A DNA stretch of 64,000 nt from Gonapodya prolifera JEL478 (lineage: Eukaryota > Monoblepharomycota > Monoblepharidomycetes > Monoblepharidales > Gonapodyaceae). Shown one piece after another: positions 11,941-22,908 of the stretch; the first letter of the stretch is position 1, and each line of letters starts with the position of its first letter. The notes under the pieces are model-generated. The model saw only the letters and a program-made list of their open reading frames with translations. It searched no databases and was not told the DNA's origin. The stretch lies in contig KQ965735.1 of assembly GCA_001574975.1 (NCBI GenBank), positions 805,479 to 869,478 on the forward strand, read 5' to 3'. Made by a program: the position numbers and the translations under genes.

Positions 11941-12836
11941 GCAATTGCACGTTTGCTTTGCGGCCTGTGAGGTCTAGTGTGCCGCAAAATTGTTGAAGTG
12001 TCTGTATCACCCAAAACCACACATCTCTTAAACGCCGTACGACGCAGCGAGACAACATTTTGGGAGTAAAATGAGCTAACGTCTATCTCTTGAGATAGAG
12101 AAGAAATGCAGATTCAAAAAACCTATTTCCGATGTAAAGGTACGGGAAACTCTCCGTTCACGCTTGTACCGCTTACTGGAACGGATTAAACGTAAAATCG
12201 ATCAAATTATATCATTGCTACTCTCGACTAATTCAAAAAGTACTAAAGACCTCGATTTGACCGCAGCGCACTTTCCAACATAACTCACAAGATCCGCCCA
12301 AATTCGCGAAATACCCGCGCACAACTACACGGCGCGGTGTCCATCGATTACGTAGAGTGTCTTGGACTTCCCGCGGAGCAGCCCTGGCGAGAGTTCAAGT
12401 TTCACCTGCGGCCTGCCTTCTGACAACGTTCTGCATGCTCATGCAGGCCCTTAGCGTCCGGCGCGTGCATCGACATCGGCATATCTTGTCATGATACGGG
12501 GTTTCCAGGTGGGCTTCGGCGGTTTTGACGGGTTTGAGGTGGACATGAAGAGACGGCGGGGAAGGGTCGAACCGGGTTTCCGGACGGAGATGACGAGCTT
12601 TGCAACCTTCTGCAGCATCATTCACTTGCATGAAAGCTGGAAATTTTATGTGTGTGTGTATCCCGTGTCGTTGGGGATATTTCGCGGAGTGCGTCGTTTA
12701 TGACCATGAAAGGATGCAACTGGTCTCTTTGTCGAGTGTATTTTGGAGCGAGAATCATGCGTTTGCATAAAATGAATGCACGTGCTTCGTCTCACAGAGA
12801 TTTCTCCCCCCTAGGATACGTACGTACCAACCGAAG
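11941..12836. other. Intergenic region
   Basis: AT-rich DNA around 12060-12260 with no coding signature. Short ORFs at 12395-12700 lack splice-consistent continuation or a family match and are not called. Confidence 0.35.
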
Positions 12837-13370
12837 ATGTCCGATACGACATCTCACCAAATCCTCTCCTCACAAGCAAACAAGTGCCCGATCTCAAAGG
12901 TACGTTGATGGAACCGTGCGCAGTCAAAGGAATGAGGATGTTGAAGCCGGAAAGAAGTGCATTGCTCGGGAAGGTTCCGTTCACGGGCGGACCCCTTGTT
13001 GTGCCCTGTGCGTTGGCTCTTTCTTATTCTCAGGATCAGCGGTGGAGTTGGGAGGCTCTTGGAGAATGGACCGGACCGCGGGCGTCGGCAGCCTCTGGAA
13101 ACTGGAACCGTCCTAGTTTGTTTCTTGTAGATGTCTGAAACCGACCGGTCCCTCTCTTTCGCTCTGGGTGCGCTGCGTCGGAGTGGCGCGCCCGGAGTAG
13201 TGCAGCAGGGACCGGCACCTGACTTGGACGTCTTCGAGATCAAGGTGTATCACCCAAGCCTTTCGAACTTCACGGTGTGGTACTTTCTGTCAACAGTGCA
13301 TCGACACGTTCTGACAGAAATTTATTCCATCTAGGATGCAATTGCTTGCTTGAATGATGTGGGGAACTGA
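12837..13370 (+). CDS. Possible small three-exon gene, unknown function
   Basis: A phase-consistent model is 12837-12899, 13131-13244 and 13335-13370, giving 70 aa that begin MSDTTSHQILSSQ, continue with LSFALGALRRSGAPG and end DAIACLNDVGN. All splice sites are GT-AG and the last acceptor is TCTAG. The second exon could instead be a first exon, since it opens with its own ATG. I do not recognise the product; its size would fit a small helical adaptor, but nothing specific supports that. Upstream DNA in other frames (around 13036-13137) is also open, so the model may be wrong in detail or the locus may be a relic. Confidence 0.33.
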
Positions 13371-14236
13371 TCGGTGTGTTGGGGTCAATCATTTGGACGG
13401 TAAGTGTTGTTTCGCGCATGACAATATCATGCGAGAGCAGCATTCGGGCGTGTTACCACTCCATTGCACAAACGGAGTGAAGAGGGTGGCCTGACCTCCT
13501 TGGGGCCGTTCGACAGCACTTGGGCGTTGCCGGGATGGAGTGGAACTTGTCTTTGGCGATATTACTGCTTTACTAACCTCATAGGATTATTTTGTTCACA
13601 GACTGTCGCGGCCTTCTCTGGATCCCCTTGGGCGCTTGGGTCTGGTGATTCAGTCTTCGCGGTGTAGAAGCAGCGTCGTTTTCTCATTATTTCATGTAGT
13701 TGTAATACAAATACTCATATCTTCAAACCCGTGCATGATCCTTCACACACCACCTGTCTCATTATAGCCGTTCATTCCGAAACTCAACCCTTTTTTACAC
13801 ATCAAAGCGATACACATAGGTGAGCGACACGCTAGTGGTGCTTTCAGGTGTCATGATCACCCAGTCAAGCCAGTGTGCAGCGAGACCGCTCTGACGCAGA
13901 GATCTTCCACCATTACAAGGATTTCAATAACGCATACTCTAAATTGGTGGAAGGGTATAGAGGGCAAAACCGCAGATCTGACGTTGTTGATGTGGGCCGA
14001 ATGTGTGGTAGAAGTTTGACAACATGAACCAATCCAGTAACATGGGATGACAAGTGCTTGCGAACTCAAATGACCATGATAATGAAATCCTTTAAATTTA
14101 TCTCCTCCCAGGCTATTGATCAGAAAATGATGCTCGATCAATAACCCCCAAATACATCTGGAAAAATCTACTAACAATCTAAGCTCATCTTTGATACGAG
14201 GTTTCCAAGCCCCTTCACACCATAGCCACAGACTTC
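13371..14236. other. Intergenic region downstream of aldo-keto reductase 1
   Basis: This contains the 3' flank of the leftward reductase gene. A 127-codon minus-strand ORF at 13857-14240 merely abuts the reductase stop and has no recognisable content. Nothing else seen. Confidence 0.35.
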
Positions 14237-15497
14237 TCATTCAAACTCCCTCCCGAACAAATCCACACCCCACCAATCAAACGGATCCGCATACCTTGCC
14301 CTCGTGGTCACCTTGGCGATAGTCTCCACCTCATCTTTGGTCAGCTCCACCATGACAAAGTTGTCCTTGACGCGCATGACGCTGGACGTGCGCGGTATCA
14401 CGCTGCACCCTCTCGCGACGCCCCAGTTGATCAGAACTTGCGCAGGCGTGCATCCATGGGCGGTCGCGACGGCGACTACAGCGGGGTCCGTGAGGAGACC
14501 CGACGCGCCTTGCCCCAGGGGGGAGTAGGCGGTGGGGAGGATGTTGTGGGCGTGGCAGAAGGCGAGGAGGGACGGCTGGGGGAGGTACGGGTGCGATTCG
14601 TACTTTTGATTGTGTCGAAGAGGAATTGGGGAGGGAGGGAGTGTGAGTTAGTGTCAATGGAGTTGAAATGTGGAGTGGAGAGAGGACGTCTCAGCACATA
14701 CCTGGTTAACAGCAGGCGGGATCTTGGCGTACGAAAGGAGGTCTTCAAGAAGAGGGAGGGTCCAGTTCGAGACGCCGATGGCTTTTACTTTGCCTTCAGC
14801 CACCAGTTTCTGTGAGTGTTCGGGGAAGACATGACAAGTCAGATACGCCGAGTCTGTACGGCATGTGAAATCACCACGAAACTAACCTCCATTTCCGCCC
14901 AGGTTTCCTTGAATGTGAAGGACGTATCGATAACTGCTTTCCCGTCAGCGTCCTTCTTGGAGTTGCAGTTCGTGGGGAAATCAATGGGCGTGTTTTGAAC
15001 CGGCCAATGGATCAAGTAGAGGTCCAAGTAGGGGAACTGAAGGTTTGCCAGAGTCTTTTCGATGGCGTAGCGCAATCTTTCGGGTTTTTGCATCGCCGCA
15101 GGACACTTGGACGTCCAAAAAATGTCCTCGCGTTCGACCTTGCCCGACGCGAAAATCTTTTGCATCGCGATGCCGATTTCCTTTTCGTTGTCATCTGGGA
15201 ATTTCAACAGAGGTGGTGAGTTGGGCAAGGGAGAGTAAGGCGCTTTTGAGACTCACAAACGAAGGCGCCATCAAAGTGCCGGTACCCAGCATCAATGGCT
15301 GCTGTGAGGAGATCATCGTAGAACGATTGAGCGTGGGTAGCATCATCGCCAAACCCTTTTCAGCATCAAACAATTCAGACGGGGTTTGGTGAGCAGGGAA
15401 GGAAGTGGTAGGAAGTACATGTGTACGAACAAGTTCCCAAGCCAATCGCGGGCATCTTTCCGCCGGAAGAGAGCGTGTACGAGGGCCAAGCTGCCAT
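14237..15497 (-). CDS. Aldo-keto reductase, copy 1
   Basis: This is a NAD(P)H-dependent aldo-keto reductase of the AKR TIM-barrel superfamily, cytosolic by family. Exons 15497-15431, 15355-15257, 15194-14887, 14809-14702 and 14602-14237 give 315 aa, the normal family length. The N-terminus has KMPAIGLGTW. The catalytic tetrad is visible: Asp in YRHFDGAFV, Tyr in YDNEKEIG (codon split by intron 2), Lys in FWTSKCP and His in LIHWPVQN. VKAIGVSNW and SVIPRTSSVTR mark later strands and the cofactor site. The second copy at 16.9-18.2 kb has the same five-exon layout with identical exon lengths and lies head to head with this one. Exons 1-3 differ from copy 2 at many sites, but intron 4 and exon 5 are nearly identical, pointing to recent gene conversion. 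The substrate cannot be predicted. Confidence 0.93.
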
Positions 15498-15769
15498 TGC
15501 CGCCAAAGTGCGAGCGAAAAGAGGAAGGAAAAGAAGATAAGACGAGACGGGGTCGAACGATCGAGTGAGTCGGTTGTCGCGCCGAATCGGGCCGCAGGCA
15601 GGCAGAAGTCCGTACCCACTTTCAGGATAATGCCACGTCGCAGCTGCTTTTTAGTATCACGTGCTATCGCTCCAATGGGGTAAGTGAGTCCAGCTGGTAA
15701 GCCCAGTCCATGCCTTTCTTCATTCATTTTCTGACATGATCATTTCCCCCAAAGCCCAAAGCCATTATG

Positions 15770-16500
15770 AAACGTGGCTTGTTTGTGGAAAAGATACTGG
15801 GATGCGAGAAGAGATAAAAGTCAAGACGGAAAACAACACGTGCGACCACATTACGACTTTTCGTGTGGTAAAATGATCCTGCATGCTGCTCCACACAATC
15901 ACGTAGTAATAACGGGCTCCGCCACCCTCTCCAACTTCGGGTTGGGAGCATCGTCGACACCATCAATCTGGGCAGCGTGTCAAGTACACGAAAGTACCTG
16001 AGCCCATCATAATCGCCACCCACACCCCCACCAGCGCACGTTCATCATCTCAACTTCGGGAACTTCTGCTTAACCGCAACCCACCGCGCCTTCTGGTACT
16101 CGACGCCCAACCTGCGCCAGTCGAGCACATCGCTGAGGAGCTCCGCCCTGTTCCTCTGGTTGATGCGCTGCCTGCGGTTCTTGGTGACAAAGTCCCACAG
16201 CGCGTTGACAACCTGCGACGCGCTCTCCTCGGGCGACTACTCGGCGGTCGAGGATGTAGATGCCGTGGTCGCCCGGGTTCGACACTCGTCCATTAAGCAG
16301 CCGTACCCGGAGAGGTTTGTGGTGATGATGGAAACGCCCAAAACTGTGCATTCGGCTGGAGTAAAGGCCCTGGAGATGTAATACCCGTGGAACACGACCT
16401 TGACCCTGTCGCCGGCTCGGGGGCTTTGTTGAGACCCACCCGTCTCAGCGGATTGAGAATGGGATTGTCCTTTTCGTCGGCCATGGTGTGGATGTGGATT
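15770..16500 (-). pseudogene. Glycogen synthase 3' fragment between the two reductases
   Basis: Minus-strand reading shows pieces of the functional synthase: the NPILNPLRRVGLN region near 16.45 kb, then TPAECTVLGVSIITTNLSG, and near the end NPKLERVAEPVITT followed by a stop at about 15900. Relative to the intact gene, the stretch encoding the substrate-binding [11 protein letters not shown]-to-YYEPW segment is missing and the frame is broken, so it cannot encode an active enzyme. The 3' non-coding DNA (ATTACGACTTTTC motif) is shared with the intact copy and with the 18.4-kb fragment. It sits inside the inverted reductase pair, so one duplication may have carried both kinds of gene. Confidence 0.85.
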
Positions 16501-16948
16501 TGAGTTGGGGCCGGTGTGAATGAACAGCGCGAACACGAAGATAAAAGTCCCAATCCCAGTCACAGAGCGGCAGAACCATGATGATACGAGTCCATGTTTC
16601 GTGATTCTGGACTTTCTTCGGGACTGATTCGTTGTAAGGGGAGTTGGGGGGACGCCGTTCCAAATGCACAAAATCACAGCACGAGGCACGAATGATGAAA
16701 CCTGAGCGAGAATATACGGATGCACTTGTGTGCGTTGTCTCCCCTCTTCTCGCGGGTGACATGGACCCGATAAACGGACTGACTGCGGCTAAATTGCGGC
16801 TAAACTCGGCACAATAGCTCCGTTCGGTCCATGAGCTTACAACATAAAGTTGCTTGGTTCGGTTGCCGATCAGCGAAGTCGAACTACGTCTCGCTTCTCG
16901 TCTCTCGGGTTTTCGCTTCGCTGCTCCAAATCGCCTACTCCAGCTGCA
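16501..16948. promoter_or_regulatory. Upstream region of aldo-keto reductase 2
   Basis: This lies between the 5' end of the synthase fragment and the reductase ATG at 16949. The last ~100 bp are CT/TCG-rich and resemble the equivalent leader of copy 1. The 223-codon minus-strand ORF covering this area is antisense to the reductase and is not called. Confidence 0.35.
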
Positions 16949-18215
16949 ATGGCATCCTGGCCCGCATACACGCTCTCTTCCGGCGCAAAGATGCCCGCTA
17001 TCGGGCTGGGAACTTGTGCGTTCTGTTCTACTCTCCTTCTCATCACTTTCTTCTCCGCTCAACAAGCCTCGTCTGAATCGTTTCATGCTGAAAACAGGGT
17101 TCGGCGACAACGTCATCCACCCTCAATCGTTCTACGATGATATCCTAACAGCAGCCATTGACGCTGGCTACAGGCACTTTGATGGCGCCTTCCTTTGTGA
17201 GTCAGGAAACGCCTTGCTTCCTCCTGCCTACCTCACCACCTATGTTGCAAATTCCCAGACGGTAACGAAAAGGAAATCGGCAAATCGATGCAAAAGATTT
17301 TCGCGTCGGGCAAGGTCAAACGCGAGGACATCTTTTGGACCTCCAAATGTCCCTCGTCGTTGCAGAAGCCCGAAAGGCTGCGCTACGCCCTCGAAAAGAC
17401 TCTGGAAAGGCTCCAGTTTACCTACTTGGACATGTACTTGCTCCATTGGCCGGTTCAAAACACGCCCACTGATTTCCCCGCGAACTGCAACGCCAAGAAA
17501 GGCGCCGACGGAAAATCCATTATCGACACATCATTCACGATCAAGGACACCTGGGCGGAAATGGAGGTTGGTTTCGTGTCGATTTCACACGCCGCGACGA
17601 CTCGGTGCATCGGACTTTCTCATGTCTTCCCCCACACTCACAGAAACTGGTGGCTGAAGGCAAAGTAAAAGCCATTGGCGTCTCGAACTGGACCCTTCCA
17701 CTTCTTAAAGACCTTCTTTCGCACGCCAAGATCCCACCTGCTGTCAACCAGGTATGTGCCTCGCTTCCTCTCTCCACTCCACATTTCAACTCCATTGACA
17801 CTAACTCACACTCCCTCCCTCCCCAATTCCTCTTCGACACAATCAAAAGTACGAATCGCACCCGTACCTCCCCCAGCCGTCCCTCCTCGCCTTCTGCCAC
17901 GCCCACAACATCCTCCCCACCGCCTACTCCCCCCTGGGGCAAGGCGCGTCGGGTCTCCTCACGGACCCCGCTGTAGTCGCCGTCGCGACCGCGCACGGAT
18001 GCACGCCTGCGCAAGTTCTGATCAGCTGGGGCGTCGCGAGAGGGTGCAGCGTGATACCGCGCACGTCCAGCGTCACGCGCGTCAAGGACAACTTTGTCAT
18101 GGTGGAGCTGACCAAGGATGAGGTGGAGACTATCGCCAAGGTGACCACGAGGGCAAGATATGGGGATCCGTTTGAAAAGTGGGGTCATGATTTGTTCGGG
18201 AGGGAGTTTGAATGA
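16949..18215 (+). CDS. Aldo-keto reductase, copy 2
   Basis: Exons 16949-17015, 17098-17196, 17259-17566, 17644-17751 and 17850-18215 give 315 aa. The start MASWPAYTLSSG is followed by AKMPAIGLGTW. Catalytic Asp (YRHFDGAFL), Tyr (YGNEKEIG), Lys (FWTSKCP) and His (LLHWPVQN) are all present, so it should be active. Every exon has the same length as in copy 1, and intron positions and phases are identical. The two genes point away from each other across a 1.45-kb spacer that holds a broken glycogen synthase fragment. Exon 5 and intron 4 match copy 1 almost base for base; upstream exons have diverged. The products probably share chemistry but may differ in substrate range, because most differences fall in the N-terminal half. 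Confidence 0.94.
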
Positions 18216-18319
18216 GAAGTCTGCCTGCCGATTATTTGAAAGGGCTTGAAAGCCTCGTATCGTAAAAGGATTAAAAGATTTGTAGCAGAGTTCTTCGATG
18301 TTATTGACTTAAACCATTT

Positions 18320-18480
18320 TCTGCGCGAAGTCCGGCAGCCGAGATAGAAGTCAGAGGGAAAACCAAACGTGCAACTTCATTACGACTTTTCTTTATGGTA
18401 AATCCTGCAAGCTACACTACACAATCATGCAGCAACAACGGGCTCCGCCACCCTCTCCATCTTCGGGTTGGGCGTGTCTT
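18320..18480 (-). pseudogene. Glycogen synthase last-exon fragment
   Basis: About 160 bp match the last exon and 3' flank of the intact synthase (19.93-20.10 kb) in the same orientation. The minus strand reads [14 protein letters not shown] and then a stop, almost the same C-terminus as the functional gene. No other synthase exon is attached, so it is a stranded tail. Confidence 0.8.
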
Positions 18481-18645
18481 CACTTTCTCTCTGTGCGGCG
18501 CCCTGTCAGGTCCATGTACCACGTAAATATGTGTGCCCAGAAGGCGGGCGAATCCACGAACGTGTTGTTTACTGTTGACGTTGCGGTGCGCTCAGATGTC
18601 AACGAATTTGTTGGCGCTGTTTGCTGACGGGGTGGTTGGAGTGGA

Positions 18646-19524
18646 GTGCTGAACCACACTTCCTGCTGGGTTCCGCGAACAAAGCATTCCGGCATGATCG
18701 TCCCCAAGCCGACACTGACCGTTCTCCTTCGTCCGGTGCCCCTCTTGCTTCCCCGCATTTCACTTCTTGCCGCTCCATCGTGCACATCAAGCACGGCACT
18801 TCCATTTGCGAAGACTCGACCCTGGCACAACCCCGACTGGCCCCGCTTGCCGCCCAGCACGCAATTATACGAGCCAGAGCTATGGAGCAATTTGGTTGAG
18901 TTGCAGAAGGAGAAGGCGGACGCCAAACTGGAGGTGGCAGAAGCCGCGAAGCGGGAGGTGCAGAGAGACCTTCGGGAAGAGCGGCAGCGGAGCGGATTTT
19001 ACGAGTTTCGTATGGTGTTTGGTGAGCATCTGTCGAATTCGGAGAAGGCGCGATTTGGATCGTGTGACGGCTTTAAATCCTGGACCAGAGAACGCACGCG
19101 AAATGTTCATGAGCGAGTGCGGCGTTTCCCTGGCCAACTTTGAGGGACGCCCGGTTGACCTCTGGAAAGCCTTGTTGAAACAGTCCGGAACACTGAGAGA
19201 ACTTCTGAGCCAAGTCCTTGCTCCGTATCCAAGGTTTCTGGATGGCGACGCCTTGGCCTTTGAAATCGTTCGCCTGCACCAACGTCTTTCATCGTCTCAT
19301 CACCGCCTTGTGTTTGCAAGAGACAGAACCTTTCTTTTATTTCCAACACTTTGAGTACGCTGCTGATTTCCTCCTCATATCTGACACAAAATTTTCTCCA
19401 AAGTATTTGCCGACTTCAGAAGACCGTGATATTGCAAAGATGTTTTATCATGTGCGGGACCCCGGTGTGGAACTTGATGTGGGTGGGGACTTGTTTGATA
19501 CCTAGAGATAGGAGCCAGGCGCCG

Positions 19525-19555
<31 letters not shown>

Positions 19556-19783
19556 TGAGGCGGCGGGGGGGATTTAAGATTTTCCAAACAGGGAGTTGGT
19601 GGTGATTACAGACTCCCGATTGCATTCGTGCGGTATGAGTACGAGTTCCTCCACACTGTACAAAGAAACACTTGTAGGCATCTCAATCATCTGACGCCTA
19701 AGTTGAGTTCCGAACACTCCAGCGGGCAGGAGACTAAGATGGAGAGCCTGGAGCTTTTCTGGAGAGGCGACCCAACTAGGTGA
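18646..19783 (+). CDS. Hypothetical protein between synthase tail repeats
   Basis: A phase-consistent model uses exons 18646-19021, 19089-19269, 19325-19493 and 19611-19783. The first exon encodes a Pro/Leu-rich start and then a charged coiled-coil-like helix (LQKEKADAKLEVAEAAKREV). The second has SLANFEGRPVDLWKALLKQ, the third YLPTSEDRDIAKMFYHV, and the last ends FWRGDPTR. I do not recognise a family; superficial likeness of pieces to ARID or G-alpha sequences is too weak to use. The intron before the last exon holds a 29-bp G run. Donors 3 and 4 (GTTCGC, GTTTGA) are non-consensus, so the boundaries may be wrong. The gene lies between two direct copies of the glycogen synthase tail, which suggests it arrived with, or was trapped by, the duplication. 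Confidence 0.4.
19527..19555. repeat. Poly-G tract, 29 bp
   Basis: An uninterrupted run of 29 G, followed by further G-rich sequence. In the model above it lies in the last intron. Such a run can form a G-quadruplex and is also a common place for sequencing or assembly length errors. Confidence 0.9.
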
Positions 19784-20040
19784 GGGGCCATCACTATGTA
19801 ACAAGAATTTGTTAGGATTTGTTTGGGAGGAGTTTCAATGAGATGTCACCCCCAAGCCATCCTCACATAACGTAAGTGTTTAGATTGGTAGTAGAGTTTC
19901 TGGATGCTATTTGAGTGCCTAAGATTATTCTCTGCGCAAAGTCCGTGAGACGAGACACGATAAAAGTCAAGCGGGAAAAAAACCATGCAACTTCATTACG
20001 ACTTTTCTTTATGGTACATCCTGCATGCTTCACTACACAA

Positions 20041-22534
20041 TCACGCAGCAACAACGGGGGGTTCCGCCACTCTCTCCATTTTCGGGTTGGGCGCGGGAGC
20101 TTCGTCCACACCATCAATCTGGGCAGCCTGTTAGGAAAGTCCACAAAGCACGTGAGCCCAGAACCGCCACCCGCGCCCTTCACCCCGCACATTCCATCAA
20201 CTCACCTGGGGGAACTTCCGCTTAACGGCCACCCACCGCGCCTTCTGGTACTCGACGCCCAGCCTGCGCCAGTCAAGGAGGTCGCTGAGGCGCTCCGTCC
20301 GGTTCCGCTGGTTGATGCGCTGCCGGCGGTTCTTGGTGACAAAGTCCCACAGCGCGTTGACGAGCTGCGACGCGCTCTCCTCGGGCGACTTGACCCGGCG
20401 GTCGAGGATGTAGATGCCGTAGTCGCGCGGGTTCGACACGCTCTCGTCCATGAAACAGCCGTAGCCGGACAGGTTGGTGGTGATGGTGGGGACGCCCATG
20501 ACCGTGCATTCGGCTGGAGTGTAGCCCCTGGGCGAAGAACGTGTTCAAGGACATTGACAGAGGGAGCTGCACCTCCAATGCTCAACTTACCAGGGCTCGT
20601 AGTAGCTGGGGAATACACCAAGGTGACATCCCCTGACAAAGTCATCGTAGTCCATTCCAAACAATGGGTTGTTGGCGTTGAGGTACTCCGGGTGGAACAC
20701 GACCTTGACCCTGTCCCCGGGGGCGTTGTTGAGACCCACACGTTTCAGCTGATTGAGAATGGGGTCGTTGTCTTCGTCGGCCATGTTGTGGGTTACTACC
20801 GGTGGATTTTGGTCCCTCCGAAGAGCGTACACGCGGCGTTTGAGAAGCACGAGGTCGTTCGAGTCCAAGAGGTCTTTGGGCGTAGGCAAGCGGCCCCTAA
20901 CGTCCAGAGGTCGTTTTGTGATACGTCAATTTGATCGTCCCAACAACGTCGTGCCACTCACCTCGCTGCAACTTCCATCAATCTCTCAGTTATTTGTCGC
21001 TCCACCTGCTCCGCAGTCTGTGTCAACTGCTTCATCACCGCCTGTCCTTTCAGCGAGTCCACAGTGTACCCCAGAGTAGCGGCAGGCATCACAATAAAGG
21101 CGACGATAGTGGTTGTGGAGCCGCTCGAGATGAGACGCTTGTTCAGGCCTTTGGATTCGAAAAGCCGTCAAAAACCATTGCAAACGACTTGGACATGAAC
21201 GACTTACGCGCCAACCCATCGATGAACATATCAATACCCTTGTTCCTGTACTCATAACGTCCGGCCGTGAAGACGTACAGTGTCCGCTCCAGGTCGAAAT
21301 CGTAGTGTCCGTAAAAATGTCCCCGAACAAATTCGTGGATGCGTTCCTTGTGGATGGCGTGGAGGTTTTGGAACTCGTGTAGAGCGGAGAATTTGACAAC
21401 GTTGAGACCGTTGGGGAGAACTCCGTCTGCGAAGATGTTCGAAGTGAGGGCAAATTTCCTGCCACGGAACCCGCGTGGAGTTACGTACCAGGTTTTCGTT
21501 GACACAACCATTCCGCCTCATACGCCGTGATATGGCTCACTGCAGTGAAGACATCCGATGACTGTACCGCCGCCCGCTCCACGGCGTAACGGTGCAATAT
21601 CCCGCGTTTGGTAGCTTCGGACTCGACGTCGAATCGCTTCAAGTTATTGTAGAAGTCGACATCACCCGCGCATAGATAGCGTCCGAGTAAGGTGTTGTGG
21701 ACCGTGAAGACCGTGGCGAGGGGGATCTTCTTGGCCTTCACTAATGGGAGAGCGACGCCCGCCATCCACTCGTGGAAGTGAGCAAGCACCAACGGAGTTT
21801 TGCGGTCCGCGTCACTGGCATCCGCCAATGGGGCCGGCTTGAATGAGGAATAGATGGAGGGAGCTCCAGAATGAGCCGTTGCGGGTGAAACGATGAAGTC
21901 CGACGCGCTAGGAGACGCGGTTCCACGAAGACGGGTGACAAACTCATCGAAAAACCAGCTGACAAGGTATCCGAAGGCGACGGCCTCGTTTGTGTCGTAG
22001 TCATCTGCCGGGAATGGAACTTTGAGGTGGCCCTCCAAGTCAGTCTTCCATTCTCCTATCCGGTTGTGTGCCGATGCTACATCAAACAAAATAACGGCGG
22101 GACCACCCTCTACAAGCCAACGGCCGTACGTGACACGGATGCCTATGTTTAATGGTGAGAAACCACCGACGGCATCGTTGCGAGTTGCACCGTCACTCAC
22201 CCTTGTCGCGCATCTGCTTCAACGTATCCCTGAGTGGTGCACTGGCCGGGTTTTCGATTGGTTCCACTTCCATGGGGCCAGTTTTGGGAGAAAACGGACC
22301 AATGAGGCAGTATCGATTGCCATATTCTTCGACTGTGAAGGGAACTTTGGATTTGATGACAGTGTAAATCGTCCCGACTAATCGATTGGTACGGCGCGAG
22401 ATGGTGTGTGGTGAGTGCACAGTTGGGCGGAGAATCAAAGCAGTATGACTCGACGACTCACCCTTGTTTGCCACCTCCCAGGCAACTTCAAACAAAAGAG
22501 GACGCGAGAAATCAGCGTCGCCGTTTTCCGCCAT
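20041..22534 (-). CDS. GSY1: Glycogen synthase
   Basis: GT3-family enzyme that extends alpha-1,4-glucan from UDP-glucose in the cytosol. Exons 22534-22462, 22377-22201, 22142-21489, 21426-21208, 21148-20962, 20896-20591, 20527-20206 and 20127-20041 give 674 aa with all phases consistent. N-terminal [19 protein letters not shown] is the family start. [36 protein letters not shown] and [12 protein letters not shown] follow in order. The catalytic E-x7-E pair is in YYEPWGYTPAE. The Arg cluster that binds glucose-6-phosphate is present ([13 protein letters not shown]). The tail after VAVKRKFPQ is only about 28 residues, shorter than in yeast Gsy1/Gsy2 (about 705 aa), so the C-terminal phosphorylation segment known there is largely absent; inhibition by phosphorylation may be reduced. 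Three dead fragments of this gene lie within 11 kb to the left. It is divergently arranged with the Erg27-like gene. Confidence 0.97.
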
Positions 22535-22908
22535 GCTTCGTACGGCTGCCAGAGAACTCGGTCCTTATGGATTCCTCTGATGTGGTGTGGGAGAGCGTGA
22601 CTTGGCGACCGCAGCACAGGTGATGGAAACTAGTTCCGGACGGGTCCATTCCCACCACAAAATCATTGTTTAAGAATGGACTAGGCACATCTTACACTGC
22701 GGGACATCAGACTACATTTCTCACTGATGCTGACCACGGTACATCCCAATTAGGGAAAGAACACAATGGACGCATGAATGGCAATAAATAATGAGGCGAC
22801 CCTGAAAATCATCACTGTGTTACTAAAGTAGAGTTACGTCCGCCGGTGCTTCGCCCATCATCCGATCGTGTGGCCCCTCGGGTTCAGCAAGGTTTTCCAA
22901 ACTCACCA
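22535..22908. promoter_or_regulatory. Divergent promoter region, glycogen synthase / Erg27-like
   Basis: 374 bp separate the two start codons, so the region must contain both promoters. I see no specific binding site I could defend. Confidence 0.5.

Noticed and set aside
13857-14240. 127-codon minus-strand ORF
   Set aside because: It ends in the 3' flank of aldo-keto reductase 1, has no recognisable content, and would overlap the reductase stop.
16445-17116. 223-codon minus-strand ORF
   Set aside because: It overlaps the first exons of aldo-keto reductase 2 in antisense and merges unrelated upstream DNA; there is no splice or family support.
18646-19493. ARID-like and G-alpha-like resemblance in the orphan gene
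   Set aside because: VDLWKALLK and YLPTSEDR each echo a motif from those families, but the rest of each domain is absent and the order is wrong.
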